Below are positions 40,481-49,458 of a DNA stretch of 49,603 bases, piece by piece. Position 1 is the stretch's first letter. Each line of letters begins with the position of its first letter. Origin of the DNA: Desulfuromonadales bacterium (GTDB lineage: Bacteria > Desulfobacterota > Desulfuromonadia > Desulfuromonadales > BM103); contig JACZKE010000032.1 of NCBI GenBank assembly GCA_014860225.1, positions 1 through 49,603 of the forward strand, written 5' to 3'. The notes below the pieces were generated by a model that saw nothing but the letters and a program-made list of their open reading frames with translations, ran no database searches and was not told where the DNA came from. The position numbers and the translations under genes were made by a program.

Positions 40481-41422
40481 ATGGCCAATGACCCACGTCT
40501 TCCGGTCTTGAATGTGATCGAAACCCTGGCTGATCGCTATCTGAAAGGCAAGGTCAAGGCCGTCAAGCTGGCCATGCTGACGCTGCTCTCCGGAGGCCAT
40601 CTGCTGCTCGAAGATATCCCCGGTCTCGGCAAGACAACCCTGGCACTGGCTCTTTCCAACGCGTTGGGTTTGTCTTTCGGGCGCATCCAGTGTACCAGCG
40701 ACTTGCTGCCGTCGGACATTACCGGTCTGTCGATCTACGATCGCAACCAGAACCAGTTCAGTTTCATTGAAGGGCCGGTTTTCAATAATTTGCTGTTGGT
40801 TGACGAGATCAACCGGGCCATGCCGAAAACCCAGAGTGCGCTGCTCGAAGCAATGGAAGAACACCGGGTGACCATTGAAGGCAAGACCTACCGCCTACCT
40901 GACCCATTTATGGTGATTGCCACGCAGAACCCGGTGGAGCAGGTTGGCACCTACCCTCTGCCGGAATCCCAGCTCGACCGATTCCTGATTACTACCGGCA
41001 TCGGCTACCCGCCGGAAGAGATGGAGAAGAAAATTATCCAGACCGGCAGTATTCGTGAGGGGATTCGTGACATTGAGCCGCTGATCACTCGTGAGCAGCT
41101 ACTGCGGGCACGTCAGGCGATTCGCGAAGGTGTCCAGCTCTCGGAGAAGGTCACGGAATATATTTACCGCCTGGTAGCGGCGACCCGTGAACACCCGATG
41201 ATGCTGGCAGGGATTTCAACCCGCGGCGCCATCAGCCTGGCAGACACCGCACGCAGCCATGCCTTTCTCGCCGGTCGCGACCATGTTATCCCGGAGGATG
41301 TCAAAACTCTCTATGTGCCGGTATGCGCACATCGCCTGATCCTGCGCCCGGAAAATGAAGCCCTTGATCGTAAGGAGATCCTGCTTTCGCTGCTCGACGA
41401 AAATCCGGTGCCTTTGGTCTGA
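40481..41422 (+). CDS. MoxR-family AAA+ ATPase
   Basis: 313 residues. Walker A PGLGKT (47-52), Walker B LLLVDEIN (104-111), sensor ATQNPVEQVGTYPLPESQLDRF near 149-170, and the C-terminal lid. MoxR ATPases are chaperone-like proteins that assemble or mature protein complexes, commonly encoded with DUF58 and transglutaminase genes as here. RBS AAGGAG precedes ATG 40481. The TGA stop overlaps the predicted CTG start of the DUF58 gene. Confidence 0.95.
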   Translation: MANDPRLPVLNVIETLADRYLKGKVKAVKLAMLTLLSGGHLLLEDIPGLGKTTLALALSNALGLSFGRIQCTSDLLPSDITGLSIYDRNQNQFSFIEGPVFNNLLLVDEINRAMPKTQSALLEAMEEHRVTIEGKTYRLPDPFMVIATQNPVEQVGTYPLPESQLDRFLITTGIGYPPEEMEKKIIQTGSIREGIRDIEPLITREQLLRARQAIREGVQLSEKVTEYIYRLVAATREHPMMLAGISTRGAISLADTARSHAFLAGRDHVIPEDVKTLYVPVCAHRLILRPENEALDRKEILLSLLDENPVPLV

Positions 41423-42297
41423 AGCTGACCCGTGCCGGGTTCATTTACATCCTCATTACCCTGTTACTCGGTTTCGCTGCAGTCAACACCGGTAATAACC
41501 TTCTTTATCTGCTGGTTTCCGCGCTGCTTGGTTTCATGTCTGTTTCTGGCGTGCTGGGCAAGTGGAATCTGGATAGGATTGATCTGCGCTATCTTCCTCC
41601 TGATGAAATCTACGACGGTCTGCCGACACTACTTGGTATCGAGCTGGTCAACCGGCGACGCTGGTTGCCGATCTTTCTCATGGAAGTTATCGTCGCTGAG
41701 CATACAGTCTTTTTCCCGCTGGTGGATCTAGGCCAGAGTCGCCAGAAAAGTGTGGAAATCACGCTCTTCGGGCGTGGTTGCCAGCAACTGCCTGCGGCTG
41801 CTGTTCGTTCGCGGTTTCCGGTCAATTTTTTCATTCGTTCGAAGGGCATGATCATCACTCAGGACGTCACGGTTTTCCCGACCCCGCAAGCTTGCGCCGA
41901 TCTTCGTCAGGTCGATCCTGGCGGTGGACAAGGGACGCTGCAGAACTGGCAAAAAGGCTACGAAGGCGATATTAACCGCATCAGCGATTACCAGGGTGGC
42001 GAGCCGCTCAAAGCCATACACTGGAAACTCACAGCCCGTCATGACCGCCTTAAAGTCAAGGAGCTCTCGGCGGCTACCCGAAAGCCAGTGATCCTCGATC
42101 TGGCGGAACTGCCCGGGCCAGGTCTCGAACTGCGCCTGCGCCATGCCAGCTACCTTGTGACCCGATGGCTACGTGACGGTTGGCCAGTCGGTCTAAAAGC
42201 CGGCAGCCTGGAACTTGCCGCCGGGGTCGGCCAGCGACAAAAGCTCCTTTTGCTACAGGCATTGGCTCATTATGGTCAGGATCAAAAGACTACTTGA
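41419..42297 (+). CDS. DUF58 domain protein (predicted CTG start)
   Basis: 292 residues if it starts at CTG 41419. The N-terminus LKLTRAGFIYILITLLLGFAAVNTGNN lines up with the family start (M-x-L-T-R-x-G, two membrane segments, NTGNNLLYLL). In this frame no ATG, GTG or TTG exists before ATG 41536, which would cut away the conserved membrane segments. The CTG forms a CTGA overlap with the moxR stop, a usual arrangement for coupled genes. The DUF58 core (RRRWLPIF, then GGEPLKAIHWKLTARHDRLKVKE near 193-214) is intact. A sequencing error or a loss-of-start mutation are alternatives. Confidence 0.85.
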   Translation: MKLTRAGFIYILITLLLGFAAVNTGNNLLYLLVSALLGFMSVSGVLGKWNLDRIDLRYLPPDEIYDGLPTLLGIELVNRRRWLPIFLMEVIVAEHTVFFPLVDLGQSRQKSVEITLFGRGCQQLPAAAVRSRFPVNFFIRSKGMIITQDVTVFPTPQACADLRQVDPGGGQGTLQNWQKGYEGDINRISDYQGGEPLKAIHWKLTARHDRLKVKELSAATRKPVILDLAELPGPGLELRLRHASYLVTRWLRDGWPVGLKAGSLELAAGVGQRQKLLLLQALAHYGQDQKTT

Positions 42298-44173
42298 TCT
42301 GTTCTCCGGTGTCGTTGCCCTGCTCAGCATGGGGCCGGTACTGGCTTACCTCGATCGTCTGCTGCTACCGGTCGTGTTGCTCGCTATCCCGGCAGGCTAC
42401 TGGTGTGATCGCCGCGAGCAGTATCCGCTGCCGACCTGGCTGGCCACCCTGGTCGCGTTAAGCGGCATGTTTTTTTATGCCCTGCAGATTACCCGGGCAG
42501 AAGTTGCCATACCGGTCGTTCACGCCATGGTGGTCCTGCTGACCGTGCGCCTGTTGACCCCCAAAGCCGGTCGGGACTATCTGCAGATTTTTGTCCTGGC
42601 GCTCTTTATCCTGGCCGGATCTTCCTTGATCCATCTGGAGATCAGCTTTGTTGTTTACCTGGTGTTGCTGGTTTTCAGCGTGACGCTTGGGCTGGTTTTT
42701 TTGACTGTTTATGTCACTGATCAAAAGTTGGTTATGTCACGCCAGGACCTGATGAAACTGGTCAAGGTCGGCTTTGTCATTCCCGCGATCTCCCTGCTTC
42801 TGATGATGATTTTTTTCGTTGTCCTGCCCAGGACCCGTCATCCCCTGTGGAATTTTCTCAATCCTTCGGACAAAGGAGTGGTTGGCCTAGCGGAGACAGT
42901 ACAGCCGGGAAGCTTTGCGAAGATTTCTGGGACCAAGGAGCTGGCATTTCGTGCAGAAGGCCCTGAACTGGCGCCGGAAGACCGTTACTGGCGGGCGCTG
43001 GTTCTCAACCAATCAAAAGAGGGCCGCTGGGTGCGCAGTGACCCTCCCGGTGAAGGGGCTCCGCGTATTGAAGGCCCTGCACCGGTCATATTCATGATCT
43101 ACCCGGAGCCGCGCAGCGATCGTTATCTGATGACCCTTGATCGAGCGACTCTTGTCACGGGAGTGCGTCACGAGCAAACCGTTGACCAGATGTATATTGC
43201 CCGCAGCGCTCTCGATCGCCGTTTTCGTTTTGAAGTGCGCGCTAGTCCCGGCGCCAGGTTGCGGGTGGCCGGTAATGTGAACCGCGAGTTTTATCTGCAG
43301 ACGCCTGCGGAGATTTCACAGCGCATGCGCCAGGTATCTGCCGACATTCATGATGGCAGCATAGATGTCACTGTGCGGATTGATGCTCTGGCGGAGTTCT
43401 TCCGTGATCAGGAGCTCAGCTACGCTGAGGATGATCTGCCCTCCGGGCCTGATCCGATAGATGCTTTCCTCTTTGTAAACAAGCGCGGCTACTGTGAGTT
43501 TTTCGCTTCGGCATATATGACTCTGGCCCGGCTTGCAGGAATCCCGGCGCGACTGGTTGGCGGTTATTACGGTGGAGATTACAATCCGATGGGCGGTTAT
43601 TACCTGGTGACGGAAGCAACCGCTCATGTCTGGGTCGAAGTCCTGGCCGGTGACAACAGCTGGCAGCGCATCGATCCCAGCCAGTGGGCAACCAACGCGG
43701 CGACAACCCTGGGAGCGCGTGACCGTGATCAGTTGAGTGCCTTGCGGCAACTGGCTGACAGCCTCAATTATCACTGGGTGCAGGCAGTGGTTGTCTTTGA
43801 TCTGGGACAGCAGATGTCGCTTTTCCGTGAAGCTGGTGACCGTTTGCGCAGTTTGCGCACGTTGCGTGCACCGGATGGGTGGTGGAAGGTTGCCGGTGGA
43901 TTGCTCGTCGGCGTGACTCTGCTCGCGGGTGTTCTCTCGCTGCGACGTAAATCAAAAGAGGCGCGTCTGCTCGAAGAATTTCGTTCAAGGGTCAAGAAGC
44001 GCTACGGTCATGAGGTCTTGTCCCCGGGATCTGGACTGGCTGAGCTTGGTGATCAGCTTGATAATGAGAATTGCCGTGAGTTCGCGCGGATCTATTACGG
44101 CGCGATTTTCCGCGACCGGTTGTTGACCCGGCCGGAAAGAGTCCGGCTGAAGGGGCTGCTGAGGAGGATTTAG
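42272..44173 (+). CDS. Transglutaminase-like membrane protein (TgpA/DUF3488 type)
   Basis: 633 residues. About seven membrane segments (5-185), a periplasmic transglutaminase-like domain and a final membrane segment near 550, then a cytosolic tail. The catalytic triad is visible: Cys408 in RGYCEFFASAYMTLARLAGIPAR, His452 in TAHVWVEV, and Asp468 in RIDPSQ. It probably works on cell-envelope proteins together with the MoxR and DUF58 products. ATG 42272 overlaps the DUF58 gene by 26 bp; the frame is open upstream. The gene ends 4 bp into the convergent pcnB. Confidence 0.93.
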   Translation: MVRIKRLLDLFSGVVALLSMGPVLAYLDRLLLPVVLLAIPAGYWCDRREQYPLPTWLATLVALSGMFFYALQITRAEVAIPVVHAMVVLLTVRLLTPKAGRDYLQIFVLALFILAGSSLIHLEISFVVYLVLLVFSVTLGLVFLTVYVTDQKLVMSRQDLMKLVKVGFVIPAISLLLMMIFFVVLPRTRHPLWNFLNPSDKGVVGLAETVQPGSFAKISGTKELAFRAEGPELAPEDRYWRALVLNQSKEGRWVRSDPPGEGAPRIEGPAPVIFMIYPEPRSDRYLMTLDRATLVTGVRHEQTVDQMYIARSALDRRFRFEVRASPGARLRVAGNVNREFYLQTPAEISQRMRQVSADIHDGSIDVTVRIDALAEFFRDQELSYAEDDLPSGPDPIDAFLFVNKRGYCEFFASAYMTLARLAGIPARLVGGYYGGDYNPMGGYYLVTEATAHVWVEVLAGDNSWQRIDPSQWATNAATTLGARDRDQLSALRQLADSLNYHWVQAVVVFDLGQQMSLFREAGDRLRSLRTLRAPDGWWKVAGGLLVGVTLLAGVLSLRRKSKEARLLEEFRSRVKKRYGHEVLSPGSGLAELGDQLDNENCREFARIYYGAIFRDRLLTRPERVRLKGLLRRI

Positions 44174-45456
44174 ACCTGGGCCGGTTTGCTCTGTCGCCGC
44201 CTGCGGGGGCGACGATGGGTGCGCCGGGTCGGTTGGCTGGCTGGTTTGTCTGCTGGTTCGTGGCGTGTGTGCAGATTTTTCTCCCAGATTTCCACCAATT
44301 CCGGGTCTCCGCCACTTGCCTGGGTCCAGAGGCGGAACAGCTGAAGGCTGCGTGGTGTCTCAGGATTGTGCAGGAAACGTTTCTGTCCTCGGTGGCCCAG
44401 GCCGCGGGCGAACCGGTAACAGCCGACCAGCAGTTCCCGGGCCTGATGGCGCAGACCGTGAGACAGGTGGAAATGGGTACTGTAGGGAGTCAGCAGATGT
44501 CCGGCGGACTGTAAGACTTCGCTGATCGGCAGTGAAGCGTTTAGCGGGCATTTTTGCCAGAAACGATCGATAAACAGGGCCGCCAGCAGCATGCCTTCAT
44601 CAACGCCTCCGGATTTTTTGAAGTGCTGGTTGAGTCTCTCCAGCAGTTTGAAGGTTGTTGCCCCGGGCTGGTAGCCGGCCAGCATCGGCTGCAACAGTCC
44701 CAGCGTTTGCGCCCGTTGCAGCACGTCGGTGCCGACACCGAGCCGAAAGAATTGCATCAGCTTTTCGCGTACCCTTGCCGGTGCCGCCCCGGCAATCAAT
44801 GGCGCTTTCTCGCGAATCCCTTCGAGGGTCTGTGCATCGAGAGAAAAATCGAGACGGGCACTGAATTCCAGAGCCCTCAGCATGCGCACCGGATCCTCGG
44901 CAAAACGCAGCTGGGGATCACCGATCACACGCAACTGCCGGTTCTCCAGATCCTGCAGGCCGCCGACATGGTCGACTATTGAAAAGTCGGCGATGTTGTA
45001 GAAAAGCGCATTGATGGTGAAATCGCGGCGGAAAGCATCTTCGCGGGGTGTACCGAATTGGTTCTGCACAAAAAAGCTGTGTTCATCCGGGTCTTCCGGA
45101 AACTCATCAGGACGGGGGTGGCGGCGGAAAGTGGCGACCTCGATGACCTCGTCGCGACCGAATCTTACATGGGCCAGGCGAAACCGGCGGCCGACCAGAA
45201 AGCAGTTGCGAAACAGCTTTTTGACCTGTTGCGGTGTCGCGTCGGTGCCGATGTCAAAATCTTTGGGTGCCCTGTTCAGCAGCAGGTCACGGACGCTGCC
45301 GCCGACCAGAAAAGCCTGATAGCCGTTCCGATGCAGTCGATAGAGCACTTTGAGAGTGTTTTCGTCAATTTGGCTGCGGGATATGCTGTGTGCCGAACGG
45401 GGCAGTATCACCGGACTATCAGATGAGGTGTTTGCATTTGGAGAGGGTATGGCCAT
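44170..45456 (-). CDS. pcnB: Poly(A) polymerase/tRNA nucleotidyltransferase-type protein, PcnB
   Basis: 428 residues of the class II nucleotidyltransferase family. The catalytic head has FLVGGSVRDLLLNRAPKDFDIGTDA (the DxD carboxylates), then LVGRRFRLAHVRFG, a PcnB hallmark, and RRDFTINALFYN. The C-terminus (about 405-428) is a basic tail of Arg and Lys, common in PcnB. It adds A residues to RNA 3' ends, which promotes decay in bacteria. ATG 45456 has AAGGA about 12 bp upstream. It is convergent with the transglutaminase gene. Confidence 0.92.
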   Translation of the reverse strand: MAIPSPNANTSSDSPVILPRSAHSISRSQIDENTLKVLYRLHRNGYQAFLVGGSVRDLLLNRAPKDFDIGTDATPQQVKKLFRNCFLVGRRFRLAHVRFGRDEVIEVATFRRHPRPDEFPEDPDEHSFFVQNQFGTPREDAFRRDFTINALFYNIADFSIVDHVGGLQDLENRQLRVIGDPQLRFAEDPVRMLRALEFSARLDFSLDAQTLEGIREKAPLIAGAAPARVREKLMQFFRLGVGTDVLQRAQTLGLLQPMLAGYQPGATTFKLLERLNQHFKKSGGVDEGMLLAALFIDRFWQKCPLNASLPISEVLQSAGHLLTPYSTHFHLSHGLRHQARELLVGCYRFARGLGHRGQKRFLHNPETPRSLQLFRLWTQASGGDPELVEIWEKNLHTRHEPADKPASQPTRRTHRRPRRRRQSKPAQV

Positions 45457-45815
45457 GAAAAATCAGATGTCCTTGTCGCCTTGGGAAAACCAGGCTTTCC
45501 TTAGTTTCTACTTTATAGCAGATATCGGCCTGAGAGGGAAGCTTGGCAGCAATGCACATTGTCATCTGCTATTGATCCGGTTATAACTTGATATCGTCAG
45601 AAACGGCCCTTTTCCGCAATCTCAGCGTCAATCGGCGGATTTGATTGTGCGGCGTAAAGGACTACGCCTCCGCTCAAATCCTTGATTTCCTTGACCTTGC
45701 GAAAAATTGCTCGTTTCCAGATCGAAAACTGCGTATTAACCATCCGGAGTTACCGGATGGCACGGACTTGAAACTTGGTGTTGTCTACCATCCTTTGTCA
45801 GGAGCATTTACTTAC
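45457..45815. other. Divergent intergenic region between pcnB and miaA
   Basis: 359 bp. The miaA frame is open from 45645, but the residues before ATG 45816 show no MiaA similarity. The region contains the hairpin at 45638-45682; no promoter is clear. Confidence 0.5.
45638..45682. repeat. Hairpin element in the pcnB-miaA gap
   Basis: GGATTTGA at 45638-45645 pairs with TCAAATCC at 45675-45682; inside, GGCGT pairs with ACGCC. The 45-bp structure is followed by TTGATTTCCTTGACCTTGCG. It resembles the other palindromic intergenic elements of this window in style but not in sequence. Confidence 0.55.
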
Positions 45816-46715
45816 ATGAATCTCCTTGTTGTGCTCGGACCAACGGCCTCGGGCAAAACCCATCTGGCCGTTCAGGCTGCCCGGCAACTCAATGGCGAAA
45901 TCATTTCAGCGGATTCCCGGCAAGTCTACCGTGGGCTGGATATCGGCAGTGGCAAGGACCTGGATGAATATGGCACAACCCCGTACCATCTAATTGATGT
46001 CGTTGATCCCGGCTGCGGGTTCAGCCTGTTTGATTTTGCCCATGCATTCAGCCAGGCTTTCAGCGAGGTCTGTGGTCGCAGGCGATTGCCGATACTGGCT
46101 GGAGGAACCGGTCTCTATCTCGACGCGGTACTGCGCGGTTATGAGCTTGTGGCGGTGGGTGAAAACCGGTCCTTGCGTCAGGAACTGGAACCGCTCTCTC
46201 TCGATGCCCTCAGAAAGAGATTGCAGGCATTGCGGCCGGAGCAACACAACACCAGCGATCTTAATGATCGCTCCCGGTTGCTCAGGGCCATAGAAATAGC
46301 CGAAGGTGAACAGCACGCTGATGCAAGGCCACTTGCTATGCCGCAGGTGACCCCGCTGGTATTCGGCTTGCGTTGGCCGCGGGAGGTGCTGCGACAACGT
46401 ATTACCAAAAGGTTGCGTGAACGCCTTGATCATGGTCTGATCGAAGAGGTGGCGAACCTGCATGCGGCTGGCGTTACCTGGGAAACCCTCGACTATTACG
46501 GCCTGGAATATCGTTTCGTTGCCCGACATCTGCAGGGACAGCTCAATCGCAACGATTTGTTCCAGAAGTTGAACAGCGCCATCCACCAGTTTGCCAAACG
46601 TCAGGAAACCTGGTTCCGCCGCATGGAGCGTCAGGGTGTGACCATTCATTGGCTTGATGGCGAGGTTGATCCGGTCGTCGTGCTGCTTGCCACATGTCAG
46701 GAGCTGAAGGAATGA
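45816..46715 (+). CDS. miaA: tRNA dimethylallyltransferase (divergent MiaA)
   Basis: 299 residues. The P-loop GPTASGKT lies at 8-15, with EIISADSRQVYRGLDIGSGKDLDEYG near 33-55, YHLIDVVDPG, and AGGTGLYLDAVL near 98. The enzyme adds a dimethylallyl group to A37 of tRNAs. Common MiaA proteins have MDIGTAKP where this has LDIGSGKD; the latter resembles the form that I know from Bacteroidetes-type or second-copy MiaA proteins. ATG 45816 has AGGAG 11-12 bp upstream. The gene ends in an ATGA overlap with the glycosyltransferase gene. Confidence 0.9.
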   Translation: MNLLVVLGPTASGKTHLAVQAARQLNGEIISADSRQVYRGLDIGSGKDLDEYGTTPYHLIDVVDPGCGFSLFDFAHAFSQAFSEVCGRRRLPILAGGTGLYLDAVLRGYELVAVGENRSLRQELEPLSLDALRKRLQALRPEQHNTSDLNDRSRLLRAIEIAEGEQHADARPLAMPQVTPLVFGLRWPREVLRQRITKRLRERLDHGLIEEVANLHAAGVTWETLDYYGLEYRFVARHLQGQLNRNDLFQKLNSAIHQFAKRQETWFRRMERQGVTIHWLDGEVDPVVVLLATCQELKE

Positions 46716-48001
46716 GTCTTTTGCCAGGCGCGGTGCAGCGATATCTCGACAAGAGTGCCTTCAAGGGGCCATGGACCCTTGAGGGATCTGAGCGCAGCGA
46801 TTTTGCCGGTGCCGTTGTGATCCCGTCGCTGGCAGAAGGTGACAGCCTGTTTGCAACCTTGCAAAGCCTTGCAGACAATCCACCGCTATTGACCGCTTGT
46901 TTTCTGGTTCTTATCGTTGTGAACCATGGTGAGCACGCTTCTGCCGCGGATCGACTGCAGAGCAGTATCGATCTTACAAGATTGGCCGCTCTGGCCGAAC
47001 GATCGGAGCTCTGCATCACCTGGGTCGATGCCGCCAGCCCGGGTGCTGAAGTCCCGACTAAACAGGCGGGGGTAGGTTTCGCCCGCAAGCTCGGCATGGA
47101 CTTAGCGCTGCCGCTTCTGAGCTGGAAAGAGGACCCACTACTGGTCTGCCTTGACGCGGACACCCTGGTGGAAGCAAATTACCTGCAGTCGATAGTCTCT
47201 CATTTCCGTCAGTCAGCTTTGGGCGCGGCAACCTTGCCGTTCCGGCATCAACCAGGAAACGATACCGCGCAGCAGGCTGCAATCGATCGCTACGAACTCT
47301 TCCTACGCAGTTATGTTTATGGCCTGCGTTTGGCGGGATCACCTTACGCCTTCAATACCGTTGGCAGTGCCATGGCATGTCGAGCCTCAGCCTATGTGCG
47401 TTGCGGTGGAATGAATTGTCGCAAAGCAGGTGAGGACTTTTACTTTCTGCAGAAACTGGCAAAAACCGATGGCGTTGCTCTGTTGTCGGGAACCACTGTG
47501 TTCCCCGAGCCGCGTATATCGACGCGGGTTCCTTTCGGCACCGGACGCAGTATGAGCCGTCTGCTCGACGGCGACGCACAGGCCGTGCTTTTTTACCCGG
47601 CAAAAGCCTTCCAGGTTTTGTCTGACTGGTTACGCACTGTAGAGCAGGAACTATCCGTTGATGCGGAAACGCTTTTGACTTATGCTGAAAAAATCTCCCC
47701 GGTTTTGGCTGATTATCTTGAACAGGCAAACTGGCGAACTGTCTGGCCACGATTACAGTCAACACACCGAACCGGGTCGCGTCGCCTGCAGGCTTTCCAT
47801 GTCTGGTTTGATGGCTTCAAAACGATGCGCATGATTCACCTGCTGTGCGATGCCGGGCTCAGTCGCGGCGAGCCAGAAGATGTTCTCCCGGATTACTTCT
47901 TCTGGGATGGACGTGATTGTCCGGAAGTCCAGGCGGAGATGCTGGAGGCGCTGCGTTCGCAAGATGGCGTGCAGCAATCGATAAGTGTGTCGAAAATCTA
48001 A
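46712..48001 (+). CDS. Glycosyltransferase family 2-like protein
   Basis: 429 residues. A GT-A-like domain at about 30-300: AGAVVIPSLAEGDSLFATLQSL at the start (nucleotide-binding strand), LLVCLDADTLVEANYL with the D-x-D motif near 146-150, and GGMNCRKAGEDFYFLQKLA (the ED motif) near 237-255. There is no membrane segment or signal. Acceptor and sugar are unknown. It starts within the miaA stop (ATGA) after AGGAG, so the two genes are translationally coupled; a functional link is not evident. Confidence 0.8.
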   Translation: MSLLPGAVQRYLDKSAFKGPWTLEGSERSDFAGAVVIPSLAEGDSLFATLQSLADNPPLLTACFLVLIVVNHGEHASAADRLQSSIDLTRLAALAERSELCITWVDAASPGAEVPTKQAGVGFARKLGMDLALPLLSWKEDPLLVCLDADTLVEANYLQSIVSHFRQSALGAATLPFRHQPGNDTAQQAAIDRYELFLRSYVYGLRLAGSPYAFNTVGSAMACRASAYVRCGGMNCRKAGEDFYFLQKLAKTDGVALLSGTTVFPEPRISTRVPFGTGRSMSRLLDGDAQAVLFYPAKAFQVLSDWLRTVEQELSVDAETLLTYAEKISPVLADYLEQANWRTVWPRLQSTHRTGSRRLQAFHVWFDGFKTMRMIHLLCDAGLSRGEPEDVLPDYFFWDGRDCPEVQAEMLEALRSQDGVQQSISVSKI

Positions 48002-48065
48002 AAAGCTGTGCTACTATAAACGCTGATGTTACTGAACCCGTCCAATACAATTGTGGAAGAAAGTG

Positions 48066-48458
48066 ATGCCGATGAGTTTGTCTGACAGCCCTGAGTATGC
48101 GGAAGAGCAGAAGAATAAACGTCATGCTACACGCTCTCCACTGATTGTAGAGAAGGTCCCCTGTGGCGATGGCCACAAAACCTTGTTCGGGTACGCCAAG
48201 AATCTCAGCCGTGGCGGGTTGTTTATTGCGACGGTTAAGCCGCGCGAACCAGGTGAAGAGTTTGTGATTGAGTTGACCCTGCCGACGAAACCCCCATATA
48301 CCTTTCGTTGCCGGTGTGAAGTCGTCTGGAAGCGTCACTTTCAACGGAAAAGTTCTCATGAGCCTGGTATGGGACTACGCTTTCTGGACATCACCGATGC
48401 TGATGGCGGCAGGGTTGATGAGTGGGTAATGCAACAGGCGACAACGTTTTCGGGATAG
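48066..48458 (+). CDS. PilZ domain protein
   Basis: 130 residues. The cyclic-dinucleotide-binding signature is present: RHATR (RxxxR) at about 19-23 and NLSRGGLF (D/N-x-S-x-x-G) about 28 residues later, followed by beta strands of the PilZ barrel. It is a stand-alone single-domain effector. ATG 48066 follows GGAAG; a start at 48072 is also possible. Together with the Hypr-type GGDEF enzyme in the window it is a possible receptor, but they are 32 kb apart. Confidence 0.88.
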   Translation: MPMSLSDSPEYAEEQKNKRHATRSPLIVEKVPCGDGHKTLFGYAKNLSRGGLFIATVKPREPGEEFVIELTLPTKPPYTFRCRCEVVWKRHFQRKSSHEPGMGLRFLDITDADGGRVDEWVMQQATTFSG

Positions 48459-48555
48459 TTTGGCTTGATAAAGACGGATGCCCGTTTCTATCGGTCACAC
48501 TGAATTTGTTTTCTATGACCGGCCATTTCGGATGCCGTGAGGAAAGGAGAGTACC

Positions 48556-49053
48556 ATGCCCCAGGAACTGAAGCTGCTCGAGGCGATCAAGCTTGCCATC
48601 CAGACAGAAAAGGATGTGATGGATTTCTATCTCAAGGCGGCGGCGTTGACCAACAATGAACGCGGTAAAAAGGTCTTTGAACTACTTGCCAAAGAAGAGC
48701 GTGAGCATGCCGGACACTTTTTTAAAATCTACACCGGAAGTGACCTTGGCTCCTTTGAAGACTTTATGGCACAACCTCCCAGTTCCAACCATGCCATGCT
48801 TAAGCAGTTAGAAAAGGCCCTTGATGAAAATACGCATGAACGCAAGGCAATGGAGCTGGCGTTGCAAGAGGAAGAAGACCTCGTCAAGAATCTGCGCATG
48901 ACAGCCTCTCATATTGTTGACCCTACCGTGCGAGCTGTGTTCGATCGCATGGCAGAGGAAACCGAAACCCATTATGCAATTATTGAGTCGGAATACGCCC
49001 ACTTGATGGCTATGGTGCATGAAACGGATATTGATATCTATGTACGTGAATAA
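48556..49053 (+). CDS. Ferritin-like/rubrerythrin-domain protein
   Basis: 165 residues of a four-helix diiron protein. The metal ligands are in AIQTEKDVMDFYLKAA (Glu), AKEEREHAGHFF (ExxH), LALQEEEDLVKN and EETETHYAIIESEYAHL. It has no rubredoxin-type Cys4 domain. Such proteins store iron or remove peroxide in anaerobes. RBS AAAGGAGAG precedes ATG 48556. The cytochrome gene starts within or right before its end. Confidence 0.92.
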   Translation: MPQELKLLEAIKLAIQTEKDVMDFYLKAAALTNNERGKKVFELLAKEEREHAGHFFKIYTGSDLGSFEDFMAQPPSSNHAMLKQLEKALDENTHERKAMELALQEEEDLVKNLRMTASHIVDPTVRAVFDRMAEETETHYAIIESEYAHLMAMVHETDIDIYVRE

Positions 49054-49372
49054 CAGAGCGAAAAGAATTTTGTTGCTGACGGGGCTATGCTTGCTGCCTG
49101 GCTCTGCGCTTGCTGCTTCCGGCGCTGTTCACGATGTCCATCGTATTCCGGGAAAAGACGAATTCCAGGCCACGATTGAGGCCCGTTGTACAATCTGCCA
49201 TACTCGGGACCGGGTTGATGAAGCCATAGGCCAAAATATTGAACCGGAGGCTCTCCTGCAACGCATGATTGAGCGCGGCGCCATTCTCAGCGAAGGTGAT
49301 CAGAAAGTTCTGGGTACTTTTTGGGGTTCGCCCATGAAGGAGAATGAGCAGCAACCTTCCAGTCCGGAATAA
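49040..49372 (+). CDS. Mono-heme c-type cytochrome-like protein (exported)
   Basis: 110 residues from ATG 49040, with a signal peptide (RAKRILLLTGLCLLPGSALA). One heme c site, CTICH, lies at about 50-54. It has no other recognisable domain. The start overlaps the ferritin-like gene by 14 bp; an ATG at 49019 in the same frame is an alternative, and neither has a strong RBS, so translation is probably coupled. A periplasmic electron-transfer role is inferred from the heme motif. Confidence 0.82.
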   Translation: MYVNNRAKRILLLTGLCLLPGSALAASGAVHDVHRIPGKDEFQATIEARCTICHTRDRVDEAIGQNIEPEALLQRMIERGAILSEGDQKVLGTFWGSPMKENEQQPSSPE

Positions 49373-49393
49373 CGTCTGCACTTATCACAGTCA

Positions 49394-49435
49394 AACATAG
49401 AAAGGACCGGCCTGCAGGCCGGTCCTTTCTATGTT
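49394..49435. terminator. Bidirectional terminator, 42-bp perfect palindrome
   Basis: AACATAGAAAGGACCGGCCTG and its exact reverse complement meet at 49414/49415 without a loop spacer. The GC-rich core GGACCGGCC is flanked by A- and T-containing arms (AAAG / CTTT), so each strand has a stem with a short T-run. It sits between the cytochrome gene and the convergent sucD gene, where a two-way terminator is expected. Confidence 0.88.
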
Positions 49436-49458
49436 GTGCCTTCGGTAAATCGCAATTT

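Noticed and set aside
45645-45815. A 57-residue N-terminal extension of MiaA
   Set aside because: No similarity to MiaA before the P-loop start MNLLVVLGPTASGKT, and the upstream part runs through a hairpin element.
48492-48521. A CGGTCA...TGACCG hairpin between the PilZ and ferritin-like genes
   Set aside because: Only 6 bp of stem, an 18-nt loop and no T-tract; not convincing as a terminator.
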